From: Oscheius dolichura
Taxonomy: Eukaryota > Nematoda > Chromadorea > Rhabditida > Rhabditidae
Length of the DNA: 64,000 bases
Reading direction: 5' to 3'
NCBI GenBank assembly: GCA_932521035.1
Contig: OW051492.1
Span: 10,354,001-10,418,000 of the forward strand
In this document: piece after piece, positions 49,031-61,400 of the stretch
How positions within the stretch are numbered: position 1 is the stretch's first letter
Layout of the letters: every line of letters begins with the position of its first letter
Notes under the pieces: generated by a model
What the model was told of the DNA's origin: nothing
Seen by the model: only the letters and a program-made list of their open reading frames with translations
Databases searched by the model: none
Translations under genes and position numbers: made by a program

Positions 49031-49059
49031 GGGGGGGGGGGGGGGGGGGGGGGGGGGGG
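49031..49059 (+). repeat. 29-bp uninterrupted poly-G tract
   Basis: Twenty-nine consecutive G, followed by A and GGGG. Long G tracts of this kind can fold into G-quadruplexes; in C. elegans they need the DOG-1/FANCJ helicase to avoid deletion. Length may be imprecise in an assembly. Confidence 0.9.
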
Positions 49060-49335
49060 AGGGGCAAAGAGGGGAAAAAGTGCCTCGGGGGAAAAAGAGA
49101 AGAACCAATTGGCGGGAAGCACAAGCCGAGAGGTTCAAAATAATAAGGAAGAAAGAAAAATGGAGAGAAACCGCCACAGCGCTGTCTAACTGTGGCTGCC
49201 TAGCTGTGGCGGTTATGAACGGGGAAAGGACCAAAAAGGCTAATTTTAAAGGTCTAAACCTTCTGAAATCCATTATCGCCTATTCCTAGACAAAAAAAAC
49301 CCTTTAGATCCCCCGTCTCTCCCTCCCAAGTCCAG

Positions 49336-52300
49336 TCGACGCGGTGTGTGTCAGTCGAGATGAGAGAAACCTGGCCGTCTCCTCTTCCTCCCTAATAAAA
49401 CTGTACGATGTGGACACAGGTAACCATTTTTCCTCTCTACTCCATTTTTTGAATGTTTCCAGGAAGAGAAATTCGAAATTTGGCTGCTCACACCCTCCCG
49501 GCACATGCCATCTGCCCAAGGAGGAATTCTATCTACAATTGGGTACGGTACGCCGTTATTTCGAGAAAAAAAAGACCCCCGACAGCCACAGTTAGACAGT
49601 CAAACAGCCTTCGAAAAGCTCCTGGAGGGAATTAGTCATACTGTAATGTTTTCAGTTCTCCGGTAGCTTGGATTCCTCCTGGATAATGTGGGATATCCGC
49701 TGCCATCCGGCGAAGATCCTCGACGGCCGGGCCACAGGTCCTATCCGCTGTCTAGACATCTCTCCGGATGATAGTATCCTCGCCGTGGGGACGGACTCAG
49801 CCCTCCAGCTTTACGACATCCGTAATCGACAAGTCCTCAACCGTTTCGGCTACTCGGTAAACTTCCTCTCCAATAAAAATACAGAATTCTGACCTTCAGA
49901 CAGTGGGAGTCTCCTATAATCCAGCAGAGAAGCTCCTAGCCAGCTATGGCCTCGACCGAATTGTTAGATTCATCTGTATGGACCAGATGGAATGCGTCTC
50001 CGTGTCCGATCCCATGTATGGCGATATCCGCGGGATATCCTTCGCCGGTTTTGGACCAGAAAGTGAGTAAAATAAGTTTTTAACAGGGAAAATAACCCAC
50101 AGGAAAGGGCGAGTGACGTTTTTGCAGTCTAAAAACTCCCAGTGTGTGAACTGTGGTCTATCAGCCTTTTTGCTCAATAAATTTGGGGGGCCACAGCCGA
50201 CACGGCGTGTGAACTGTGGCGCTCTCCTCCGAACCACAGTTCACACGCCGAGTGGGCTGTCTAACTGTGGTGCTCAATTTTTCTGTTCCAAAATCATCTT
50301 CCCCCCTTTTCAGCGGATTTCCTCGTTGCTTGTACGGATGTCGAGCTCCGTGTGATGACCTGGGAGCCCTGCGACACCTTGTCCAGTTGTCAGCTCACAT
50401 CAGAACATCATGTAATTTTATCCCACCAGGCTGTAATGCATATGTGTTCAGATCTTAAATGTGAGTCTTTCTGACGATTCCGTGGATCTGATTTCTTACA
50501 ACACTGACGGCGCACTGGCTTTAGTCTCCTATAGTATTGAGGTTAGTTCAGGTGACGGGGGACTGGGCAAGCAACGATGCCAATTATCTTCTAGGAGTTT
50601 AAGACTGAAAGGGAAAGGAACACTCCTATTAGTCCACCTGTTCCCTTTCCTAAAGTGAGAGAGACTGAGGGGATTATATGCATGGCTGCCTCGCCTAATA
50701 ACCTATTCTGAACCGGGAACTTCTCTCTCTGTCTCTCTGCCTGTTTCATTTATGGGGCTGTTTGTTGAGGGAGGGAAGGCAGCCAATGTAAACAATTCAA
50801 CGAGTAGACTTCCAATTTTTTATTGAAATGAGATGGAGAACTTTAGGGGAAAGAGAGAAAACAAGGCAAAAACAAGAAATAAAAAGGGAAATGGGGGACA
50901 ACTCCCGAGGAGGGAGGAAGCAGCCACAGTTAGACAGCCAATTGGGGGAATTTCACCCAAAATCTCTTTTTTTCCCATACAGTAACCTGACTTTTAGCCT
51001 ATACATATTCTGCTCATAATTGTCAGTTTAAATTAACCCTAGACGTGACAACAATAGAGGCAGGATAAAAAAAGGGCGCCGGGATGCTGTGGCAACCGCA
51101 ATAAGACAGCCAAATGAACCTTTTCACCCAAAAGTGCCTCCTTTTCTTATAGTAATCCAAACTCCCATTATATTCTAGGTTAAACATCTTATTTCCTACT
51201 TAAAATAACGGCTACACATTGATTTTTAATCTGGTATAAGGTATAAATAAAGAGATTAATGAAATTGCGGCGGCGGGGCCTAGACTTCCATAAAAGGCGA
51301 CTAATAAGGCATTTTTACTGGAATTTTCTGATTTTTCTTGAACCGCAGATACTTTATGATCTGTAGACTTTAAACAAGCCGATTCCGATTAATAAAATCG
51401 ATTTGGAGTCTTCCCCTGCCCCGGCAGAAGCGAGCACCCCCTTCGAAGACGCGCATCACCCCGCCACCAACCTGCTCCTTCTTCTTCCCATTTAGTCTTC
51501 CCAAATTGGTTGAGCCTCTAAAAAACTGCTCTCTCTCTCTCTGCTTCCCAGTTGAAGACTATAATAAGCTAGTAGAGGCTATATTGACCACATCGCTCCT
51601 TTTGCAAGGTTTCCGTTCCCTCAATCTCTCCCGGCCCCCCTGCCCTCTCGTCTAATTGTCTTCAAATAGTGGCACTCGGGTCCTAGTTTTTTCATAGTAG
51701 TACTTTTTAGTAGCTTTTAGTAGATTTTAAAGGACTAACAATCAATTTATGGGGAGGGGAATACATGAAATATTGAAGAGATAGACAATTTTTCAGGAAG
51801 TTCTTACGGGTGAAGCTTCAAGTGCTGAAGATTCTCCTGTGCCTTCGACCCCCAGTCCGCCGCCGCCTCAGCCCCATTCCGAGGAGGAAGAAGCCCCTAT
51901 GGTTAGTATATTTTACCTTGGATTACTGTGCAAGGCTCCTAAACGGAAACAAAATCAACAAAAAGAACCACAGCCCGCTATTTTCGAATTTGGGCGGCCT
52001 GATCCTTCTATGCGACCAATTTATACTTTTTTGTTGTTTTTTTCTTTAAAATTTGTACCAGATCGTAAAATCGCCCTTTCCAGCCACCAGTTGTCTTGTC
52101 CTCGCCACCATGTAGAGAAAAAATAGAGGCTCGAATAGCTCCAAAAGTTAGAAAACCCCCACAACGAGCAGGATCGACGAATGAACGACTATCGTGAGTA
52201 GTTTTACTCGATTTTCTGTTGATATATCAGTGGGCCCCACAACGAAAATGGGATTTTATACTCTATACTATAGTATTCCAATTTGTAGGACCAAGGAAAA

Positions 52301-53496
52301 GTTAGTGACGAGGCCGCGCTCCCCATCGGCGTCTTACCTCCCACCGACGGATCCCCTCCGACCAAAGACACCAGAAGAAAGTCTGTTGAGGAATACTAGA
52401 AGGTTACTCTTTCTTATTCCCTTCAGGACCTTTTCCCTTTTCAGTCAAAGCAATTCCCGGGTCTCCTTGGTCAATGTCCGAGCCCCTTTCCCAGCTGTCA
52501 AGGCAGAGAAGGCTAAACCCACCTCTAGAAAAGCCTCACCAATAGAGGAGAAGAAGACTTTCGCTCCATTGGATGCCTGGATAGGGAAATTCGAGACTAA
52601 ACATAAGAAATCGATTAAAAATAGCAAGATACGAATACAGAGTGAGTTCTTCTGGGAATACTGTAACTAATCTTTCGAAATTTCTAGACCTGACCCAAGC
52701 GGAGGGGGCGATCAAGCGATATGGGCTGGAAGGCGCTGTGGAGAAGGAAGTCGTCTTCTATGACAGCTTCATCCTCCAGACGATGTTGAACCATTATAAT
52801 GAAGAACATCTGTGGGATATTGGATTGGTTCACAAGTATTTGCCAAGAATAAAAGGTGGGCAGGGAGGACAGAAGGAGCACTAGGCTAATTGCAGCGGGG
52901 AAACTTTGAGATCTCAATTTTTTGAAAAAATGGCCCTGTAGTTTTGTAGAGAATTTTCTGGCGAGTTTGGTAGTATCAATATTTTTGAGAAAATTGAAAA
53001 ATATTGGCTATAAGCGACGCTTTGAAGGCGGCAGGGGCCCATTTTGAACTGTCCTAAAAGAAAGAGAATTTTTGGCTATTTGGTGCTAAAATAAGCACGG
53101 CCTAGAAAAGCGGCACATCCTTTTTATACAGAATTTTCTGCTCTTCAAGATGCTACAAAAATCTCCAGAATATTCCTTTTTCTAGATCTTCTTGATGAGC
53201 GAGGAACGGTCCAATGTTCCCTGGAGAGTCTAGAGAGTATTTGTGACGGCTTGCTGGACAAGTTGGTCAAGAATGCCTCCTATCATTCTTCTATTGGGGT
53301 GGACGTCGCCGCCGAGGAGCGGAGGGAAAAGAGCGAAGAGTGTCTCAAGGTAGACCCCCTCCTTTTCCGTCCAAGATCATTTCTGTTTCAGATCTTCCGA
53401 AAGCTTCGAGATTCCCGGAACGTTTACTACAAAAAGTTACCGGAAGATGATGTTCTCCGCTTGGATTTGGTCATGGCTCGCTTGAAGAAATTATAG
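49336..53496 (+). CDS. KATNB1: Katanin p80 (WD40 and con80) subunit, 5' end incomplete
   Basis: Regulatory subunit that targets the katanin microtubule-severing ATPase. Exons seen: 49336-49419, 49463-49542, 49656-49856, 49900-50062, 50314-50411, 50452-50541, 51797-51901, 52084-52193, 52289-52402, 52445-52641, 52688-52855, 53186-53349, 53392-53496, about 560 residues, all phases consistent. WD40 blades: LAVSSSSLIKLYDVDTG, SLDSSWIMWDIR, LAVGTDSALQLYDIRN, LLASYGLDRIVRF, and VELRVMTWEP, which matches the p80 blade-6 end. A Pro/Ser-rich linker follows. The C-terminal con80 domain has SSIGVDVAAEERREKSEECL, diagnostic of p80. The first one or two blades and the start codon are upstream and unresolved. 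A 1.26 kb intron (50542-51796) separates WD40 from linker. An apparent frame break near 50412-50451 is resolved by a 40 bp intron. Confidence 0.9.
50191..50270. repeat. Hairpin repeat, katanin intron
   Basis: A very well-preserved pair of arms (CCACAGCCGACACGGCGTG and the reverse-complement order on the right), 80 bp in all. Close in sequence to the copies at 27771, 56834 and 59742. Confidence 0.8.
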
Positions 53497-56223
53497 GGTT
53501 ATTCCTTTCCTGCTTTTAATTTTGTAATTTTTCCTTCTACCTCTCAATTTTTGGGTCTCCTTAGGGTCTCCCCTGTCTTTCTCCTCGCCTCCCACAATGA
53601 GCTTTGTTAGTTTCTTTCTGCTAGGCCTATTTTCCCCTGCTGGCCACCTCTTCCCGAGCCGCTGCACCCGTAAAATCTCGGCAGCTGGAAGCCCTTTTAT
53701 TTCCGCACCGCCATAAGCGAATCCCTCCAGCTGCCGAGATTGTACGGGTGCAGGCGCGCTGGAAAAGGCGGCCCCAGCCCTTCCCTGCTTTATTTCCCCT
53801 TCTTCACTACTTCTATTCGTTATTTTCAGTGCAATAACTCTTTGTTAGTCTTGTAACTATCCCGTAATATTTCCATCTTCGTCTTCCCGATACGGTTGCC
53901 CCTCAATTGTGATATTCTACGTGTTCGGACCAATTCCCCCCGTTATGCCTTGACTCTCCTTGTTTCTTTTCTATGAAACAGCACAATAAAACAATAAACA
54001 ACAGGAGTTCTCTCTTTCAAATGTTTATTTTCTCATTTTCTTTAATGATGACATTATTAAAGGTAAGCCTGTTCCGTGCCATGAGTATCCCCCTTCGTAG
54101 CCTTGCTTTTGCTTTCAAACTTGGCCAATGCATTAGCGAAGCATGTCTGAAAGATAACTATTACAAGACGTTCTTGACTGTACAAATTTGGGGGGTTGAT
54201 TATGCAAAATAGGGTTCCAAATGGGCTGTGAGGGGTCTGTCGGGCAGTTTTGGTCAAATATCAACCAATTTGGCTAATTCTCTCATACTCGACCCAATTT
54301 CCCGCGTTCAGTCCTGGCAAAGGCACAAAACAGTCCACAACAACCAAAGTTGTATATTTTCTAGTCTGCTGAGGTTCTATGGATGCGAGGACGCGGAACA
54401 AAGGCAACTGGGTCAATTTTCTCCGGGGAAAACTCACGTCAAATAGTTTGGAGTATACAAATTTGATCCCGGAGGTAGCGCAAGTACTTCTGGTAGAAGA
54501 GCCTTCATCTTCCAAAAAACGAACAGATCGGAGTATACAACTTCCTCTAATCATCGATAGTTCCGGAAACTGCCCAGTTCTAGCCTCTGTGTAAGCTGCT
54601 TAAACTTGAAGAGAGTACGGCTTTAAAAAGGGCTCTAAAATGGTCTTCTTTTTACTGGAAACGGCATAAAATACTTACCATTCAAATGAGCACATCTTCG
54701 AATTATGTACAGGGATTGAAGCACTCCGCTTTTCCGCCATTTTCAGGTCAATTTTAATCCATTTTTCAGGATTTCCTCGGCCCTAGCTGGCCTCTTCTTC
54801 TTCACCAATAGAATCGAAGCTGGGGTGGATATATGCCACCTGAAAAATGGGAATTATTAGAGGAAAATGAGAAGGAAGGGAGGAGAAATGGTGAGAAAAT
54901 CCTGGGGGAAGCACACAACGAGGAATTGAAATGACATGTGAGGCGGTGTGCTGGCGGGACGCAATCGATTAGCTCCCATGACGGTTGTTGCTAGGTGTTT
55001 ATCGCTGTCTTCCCGGCCACGGCCATTTTTCGCCGGTTTTCGAAACGTTGAAGATTTTGGGGCGAGAAGACTAGGCGGATGGGGAGATAAGCTACCATGT
55101 AAACAAGGGATTTCTCTCTATTCTTCGTCTGGGATTTGAGGCAAGAGTGGAGGAAATCGGGGAGAAGACGGAACTTTCTTGACCGAGAGGACAACTGGCG
55201 GGGTCCAAGGGAAAAAAGGCAGCCTTGAAAACCAAGGACAGGAGGTCGAGACCTCAGGGACCCTAAGTAAACAGCAGACTGTCTATGAAAGACGAGCCAT
55301 GTGTTTATCGCCATTTTTCCGCGTCCTCTCTTTCCCGCCATTTCTCGAAGGGTCAGAGGATTTGGGGCAAACGGCTAGGTAGAGGAACTCTCAGGAGAAG
55401 GGTCCAGTATACGGCTCCTTTTCCTCGGAAACCACAATTCAACCCAGGCTTTTTCTTTCCACAGTCCAGAGAATACCGAGACGAGGGAGGACGACAAACG
55501 TTTTCCGGGTCAAGAGCTCGGGTGAATGGAGTAAGATCGTCTCGAAAGCCGAGGCCGGGGCGAGGTCTCGGCGGGAGGTCTCGAGATCTCCCAATGGGAG
55601 ACAAACTAACAGGGAAATGGGCTGGGAGCGCCCTAATCTCCAATCCACGATCTTCACATAAAATTGTATACAATCGGGTTGCCCAGGACAACAAACTCGA
55701 AGTACAGAACGCGGTATGGAAGGTCTCTCCCGGTGTCAATTGTTCGGGAAGAATTGAACAGCTGCAATGACGCCAGTAGGAATGGGCACAGGTCTTTTTT
55801 GTCTACCGCTTTCCCCCCGATTTACAATAGGAACAACAGCAGTGGTGGAACCGACAAAGGAGACAGTAGTGTTGTCATCTGCGGGCGAGATGACACCATT
55901 ACCCTGTATTGGGAAATGGGGGCCACTCATTCACATTCCTTCTCGTTCCCCCGCCCACTTCTTTTCTCACCATTTCTCGAACATTCGGTAGATTTATTGG
56001 GGAAGAGGCGAGGAGGATTCGAAGAAGGGGGAACCAGTGGACTGTGCCGATATTTATCAACCAAACATGCTTGTCAAAGGCGGATCAAGGAAAATTAGCG
56101 TTCTTATTACAGCACACGGTAATCGTCTGCTGCACTCCTATAACCAAAAACAAATAATCAAAAAACTGAACAAAGAACGCCATCAATCAGTTTATTCTGG
56201 CTCGATCATCGTCCGTTAGTCAG
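53497..56223. other. Intergenic between katanin and glutamine synthetase
   Basis: Contains a full MITE-like palindrome at 53659-53761 and several loosely similar blocks (gtttatcgc...ccattttt...ggatttgggg) near 54998-55080, 55296-55380 and 55965-56020, which look like decayed tandem copies. A 17-codon acidic exon-like piece on the - strand ending at about 54783 (YIHPSFDSIGEEEEAS) has a good acceptor but no partner. No supported gene. Confidence 0.4.
53659..53761. mobile_element. MITE-like palindrome, intergenic
   Basis: Best-preserved copy: GCTGCACCCGTAAAATCTCG facing CGAGATTGTACGGGTGCAGG, about 103 bp. Confidence 0.75.
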
Positions 56224-57540
56224 TCAGAGGAGGAGAATGCTCTCGGCAATTGCCCTCGTGACCTGGTAGGGGTCGCAGTTGGAGGAGGGCCGCCTGTCCT
56301 CCAGATAACCCTTGCCTTCCTGGGCTACCTGGCGGGGAATGCGGACGGAGCAGCCGCGATTGGCAATGCCCCAGCTGAACTTGTTGGCGGAGCTCGTCTC
56401 GTGGCGGCCGGTCAGGCGACGCAGATTGTCGTTTCCTCCATGGGGATCGTAGACGGCCATCGAGGCGATGTGGGTCTTCTCCAGCTTGGGCATCGCGGCT
56501 TTGATCACCTCCAAGCCGCCGTCCTTTCTCATCGCGTCCGTCGAGAAATTCGTATGGCAGCCGGCTCCGTTCCACTCGCCCATGGTCACCTTGGGCTTGG
56601 GGTCCAGCGATACGCAGACGCCGAACTGCTCGGCCACACGGAACAGAATGTAGCGGGCCATCCAGAGCTCGTCTCCCATGGAGATTCCCTCACAGCAGCC
56701 GATTTGGAACTCCCACTGGCCCGGCGTCACTTCGGCATTCGTGCCGAAGATCTTCAGACCGGCATACAAGCACGCCCTGAAACAGAATTTATGAGTTTTT
56801 GTTGTGCGACCTTCTCCGAAATCTTTTTGAAAAGCCACAGCCGACACGGCGTGTGAACTGTGGTATAAACGTTGAAGTGCACGGGCGCCACAGTTCACAC
56901 ACCGTGTCGGCTGTCTAATTGTGACAATCATGCTGTGGCGACTTTTCATTGAAAACTTGACCCGACCCAATCTTCTACGGCATTTTGAAACCTACCTGTA
57001 GTGAGTTTCGATGAGTTCCCGTCCAAAGATACGGTCAGCTCCGACTCCACAGTAGTACGGTCCCTGGGGCGCAGGGTAGCCGTGTTTGGGCCAGCCCAGC
57101 GGATGCCCATCCTTATCCACCAGCAGATATTCCTGCTCCATTCCGAACCACGGATGCTGGCCGGCGATCTTCTTCATCACCTCGTCACAAGCGGCCCGAT
57201 GGTTGTTCTTGGTCGGTTTCATCTCGGGATCCAGTGTCTCGCACATGACCAATCGGTTGTTTCCTCCCAGGAAGGGGTCCGGGTAAACGGCCACCGCGCG
57301 CAGGTACAAATCCGACTCGCGGCCCGTTGCCTGTCCCGTCGACGAGCCGTCATAATTCCAGAGCGGGTACTCGGCCAGGGTCTTCGGCATTCGGTCCAGG
57401 GTGCGCGTCTTCGTGCGCAGATGCTCGCCCGTGCCGTCGATCCAAACGTAAGTTGCCTGTACTTTGGTCGGGTGCGGTTTCAAGCCGAGAAATTGGTCGA
57501 TTGTCGGGTGGCCGAGCGGCTGACGATCCCAATAAGCCAT
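56224..57540 (-). CDS. gln: Glutamine synthetase (type II)
   Basis: Makes glutamine from glutamate, ammonia and ATP in the cytosol. Two exons (56996-57540 and 56224-56776) give 365 aa, the normal eukaryotic length. All signature blocks are present: [24 protein letters not shown] (metal-binding glutamates), [23 protein letters not shown] (ATP/glutamate binding) and [12 protein letters not shown] with the adenylation-loop arginines. The coding sequence is noticeably GC-richer than its surroundings, suggesting strong codon bias and high expression. The single intron carries a complete hairpin repeat. Unlike its neighbours it has a TATA-like box about 65 bp upstream and no acceptor-like site directly before the ATG. 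C. elegans has several gln paralogues; which one this matches is not determined. Confidence 0.97.
56834..56924. repeat. Hairpin repeat, glutamine synthetase intron
   Basis: Complete inverted pair making up about 40% of the only intron of the gene. Confidence 0.8.
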
Positions 57541-57602
57541 CTTGGAGTTCGGCTGGTTCGCGTGAAGGCTGTTAGTAGAATGACGCTTTTCAGCAGAGCT
57601 AC

Positions 57603-57615
57603 GCCTTATATACCC
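57603..57615 (-). promoter_or_regulatory. TATA-like box of glutamine synthetase
   Basis: Reverse strand reads GGGTATATAAGGC about 65 bp before the ATG, close to the TATA consensus and at a sensible distance for a short 5' UTR. Confidence 0.5.
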
Positions 57616-58423
57616 TTCTTTTTGTCTATACCTGTTAGGCGTCGTCCTGTCTCAACCATACTTTACCAAAATAAACCGCCCATTCCTCTGCTAGAACCCG
57701 ATTCAAAATCAAATTCAGCAGGTTACCTTTAGCAGGAGCAAAGCAAGATGAATTAGACCGATGCGCATCTTCCTGGCCGGGTAGTTTGACCCACAGATGC
57801 CGGCTGTCCCTCTCATGCCACTGCCTCCTACAGCGTTTTCACACTGAAGCGGAGGTCTGACGGGACGAGCGACGACGAACATCTTCGCTGTTCTCATTAC
57901 CTTACCGTTTCTTGCCATTTTAAACAAATTCCGCACATCCATATTTCAAGATTGTGGTCTTAATCGATAGATCTCGATCTGCTCTCTAAAATGCTATGTA
58001 AAAATTGTAGAAAATATAATGATTTGATAGAACAGTTAATTAATTACTGAAATTTGCATTGAAAAGCAAAGGAAATGGGTCTAACGAAAGCGATGACACC
58101 CGCACCCGTAAAGTCTCGGCAGCTGCGCACTACGGTTTTCAGGTGCTGGCGTTTCAGTTCGTGTGGCAATTATTTGCTAAACCTCACGAGGTTTGTAAAA
58201 GAACCGACTCATCGAATGATGTGGTTGGAATTTTTGGAAAGCCTTCCTCTTGTGGAAGGCAATTAATGAAAAAAACAAGAAGAAAGGAAGGGAAAAACTA
58301 CTTTTCGATCGGACAATATCATACCCAAAACATAGAGAAGAAACAATGGACTTTTATTTTTTTACAGAGAGATCAAAGAAGTGGCTATTGGTCAGGATAA
58401 CACGGTAAAAAAAAGTTAAAAAA
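57616..58423. other. Intergenic upstream of glutamine synthetase
   Basis: Contains an inverted 145-bp duplicate (57733-57880) of FAK intron sequence, a half MITE element at 58099-58128, and AT-rich DNA that is the 3' flank of the FLYWCH gene. No gene supported. Confidence 0.45.
57733..57880 (-). repeat. 145-bp repeat, inverted copy upstream of glutamine synthetase
   Basis: Reverse complement of the FAK-intron copy with only a few differences. A short open frame crosses it (ARKMRIGLIHL), but the other copy's frame is interrupted, so coding is unlikely. Confidence 0.8.
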
Positions 58424-61400
58424 CTAGTAATGGTTCCTCGCTGGAGCTCGTCTTGTTCGTTGACTTCTCTTCGGCGCCGGTCCTTCTGGCGATTGCTCCA
58501 AGAAATTCGCAGGCATCTCATTTTTAGGTAAGGGTATCTCCTGTTTTAGGTCAAAATCTGAAGCTTTCACCATTAGAATAAACAGGAAACGGGGCTCCTT
58601 ACCATCCACTACATTGACATCCTGTTCTTTTGGTGCTTCAGCCAGTTTGGATTGATTGTGTGACGGTTGGACGACGGAATCCTCTCCGTGGACGACGTGG
58701 ACCGCCTTTTTAACCTACAGTAATCAATTGATTAGTCTAAAAGTAGGAGGGAATCGTACCTTTTTAATTATTCTCTTAACTACAATCATTTCTCCATTTT
58801 CGCCTCTTTTCAGGAACATTGCTTGTCTCACAGGGGCGCCGGACCTGAATCAGAGACATTTTCGAACTGTTGACTTCATTTTCGTGTTCTACAGTAGTCT
58901 CTCCAAGTATTTAATAGTTCCCCTAACAACAAAATGAACTCACGCTTCTGCCTGAGCCAATTGTCGCAGTTTGATCTCCTTCTTCGCCTGCAGTCCAATC
59001 GGCGAGGTGACATTCGGTTTCATCGGTTTGACTTCCCTCTCTCTTCTCGTCGAAGGCCCGGGCATCTCGTCACTCTCCATTGATAGTTGTCTTTGAGAGG
59101 CAGTGGGAGGGTGATGCCTGCTGTTACTCTTCTGGGAACAGTGAGGATCAGCCATGACATCTTCCACTATCCCCGTAATTCGCTGGAGATACCGACGAGC
59201 AATATCTGGTCGTCTACATTGCTGCATCCTTTGTTTCAGGAGCTAAAAAAGCCTGTAAATAACTCAAAAGGGGGAAAACTAACGTCACATTGAAGTTCCA
59301 GTTGCATCACAGCTTCGAAAGTAGATCTATCGTCAAAATTCTGTCTTACAGTAATGTGATTCGTCTAGAAGATACCATTTCCCCCTTTGAAGACTCTACC
59401 CACCCCGATATTCCTCTCCGCTTCTCTCAGCAATGGTGGATCCTTCTTCGTCAGCTGGAATGTCACTCTTCTCTGATCAATGGGTTCCATTTCCGGCACA
59501 GGATCATAGGCCTCTTCCGTAATCCATTGCTGTTCTTGTTCCGGTGGGGGTAGCTCGTCTTCTAGTTGGTATTCTCCCATTTGTTCGGCTGGAAAGGGTA
59601 AAAATGAGTAAAAATAGGAGGAAGGGACTTACAGTAGGCATTATCAACAAGATACATATCTGCTGCGGATCCCTGTACTTCATAAGCGGGCAGAATGTCT
59701 GAAAAATGGAAATGTTCGACTGTTAGAGGAAAAAAATGACAGCCACAGCCGACACGGCGTATGAACTGTGGCGCCGCAATTCACACGCCGCGTCGGCTGT
59801 CTAATTGTGGCGGAATACTTCTACAGTACTCTAGCTCATTTCAGACTAAAGCATCTTCGTTCCGGGACCTTTTTATAAGTCGTAACTACCCCAAGTCAGT
59901 TTCAACTATTCTATCGATTATAGTTACCCACCTCCAGTAGTCAAAGACTTCCTCAAACATTTAATCGCCCCAGGACTCGAGCTGATCATCTTGGCCGTCT
60001 TTCTCTGTTTATGTTCCAATTCCTTCATAAACACTTCCGGGGAGTAGTAGTCATACAATGGCTGACGGTAAGATTCCGGCATTGGTGAATCCCCTGTGTG
60101 GAAACAATGATCCAGACAGTAGTCAACAATTACGTTCTTGATCTCCCGACGGAGGATGTACTAAACGAAAATGGTGTAAAAAAGAACTAAAAAATCCTAC
60201 CCTCCAGTCGTGGACCCTAATAAAGGCTGAACACTGCAGGTGGATGATGGCTCCTCGGCCGTGGTTACACCGTTGTTGGCGGTCATCATTGCAACAGAGG
60301 TAGTACATGTGCTCGTCGTAGAGACCAACTTTTCGGAGACGGTATCGACTATGGGCTTGGAGGCCACGGATCCAGTTCTAGAAGTGGTAGAATTGCTCCA
60401 TTTCAACGGTTTCTTTGAATAAATAGGGAAACAGCTACGTTTAGGCTGTCTAACTGTGGTGGTCCCGGTAACCCCAATAAATCTCTATCTTTCCCCATTT
60501 TCATTCTTTTTTCACCCTTTCTGACCTCAAATAGGCTAGGATCCGGGAAGGTGAACCTCTCAATGACCAGCGGCCTCTCATGGCTGTAGGTCAAATGCTG
60601 GATTAGGAGATCCTGCGATGGGGCGAGATCTCCCGACGGGAATTCGCTATTACACTCCACACAAATTGACTAAAAATACGATAATTTGAATAAGAAAACA
60701 GGAGATTACCGGAGGGAAGGCCTTGGTCCTCTTGAATTTGCTCTTCTCTATCACCAGGCCGTCCCGTTTTCTTTGGTTATACGTTTTTCTGGCTTCAAAT
60801 CTCTTTCGAAAGGTCTAAAAAGCCAAATTCTTTAAAAAAAACTATAGAAAGGGATCCTACCATATCCAGGCGGTGATGTTCCAGGACGGGTTGAATATCA
60901 TTAAACGACGGGAATACGTGTAACACATCTGGCTGTTCATTTTCTAATTTTTTAGCTAAAAATATAGGATTTTTTGATTTTAGGAAGAACAAACTGAAAT
61001 GGGTATAGACATCCGCCGTATTGTTGACGAATTCTGCCCATAGTTCCATATCCAGGAGGGCTATTCGGGTTCGGATCTGAAAAAGGGGGATACTGCAGTG
61101 AATTTGACGCCGTTTCCGATTAATTACATATTTTTTTCATCGAAAATAATGAAAAAAATTAAGTCTGGAACGGCATTCCATGAAGGAAACCCCGTATTAG
61201 TCGATTATTGCGCGCGCCTGCACCCATAAAGACTCGGCAGCTCGCGGGACAGGAATACTGCGGTGCGCTTTTCCCCGCCCTCGAACTGCCGAGATCTTAC
61301 GGGTGCGATTCCCAGATAATGGTGGCTTATTTTCCATCAAAATCTTCTACGATTCATGGAAGGAAAGAAGAATGCTAACTACTAGAGGTTACTGTAGGCT

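Larger units (their letters stand above)
45699..49335. other. Mostly non-coding stretch upstream of katanin p80
   Basis: It should hold the 5' exons of the katanin gene, but only one candidate is seen (47022-47129). Also present: CT-rich microsatellite-like DNA at about 46290-46340, MITE-like palindromes at 46755-46847 and 47491-47588, a 29-bp poly-G tract at 49031-49059, and a hairpin-repeat copy at 49171-49212. Open frames at 47386-47730 and 47788-48030 look like repeat-rich noise. Confidence 0.4.

Noticed and set aside
48887-49289. Overlapping open frames across the poly-G tract
   Set aside because: They are produced by the homopolymer giving glycine or proline runs in every frame; no splice context or homology.
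50412-50460. Apparent frameshift in katanin p80 after the last WD40 blade
   Set aside because: Resolved by a 40-bp intron (50412-50451) with GT and TTCAG ends, which restores the frame without any lesion.
57715-57942. 75-codon open frame across the 145-bp inverted repeat
   Set aside because: The matching copy in the FAK intron does not keep the frame, so the conservation is of DNA and not of protein.
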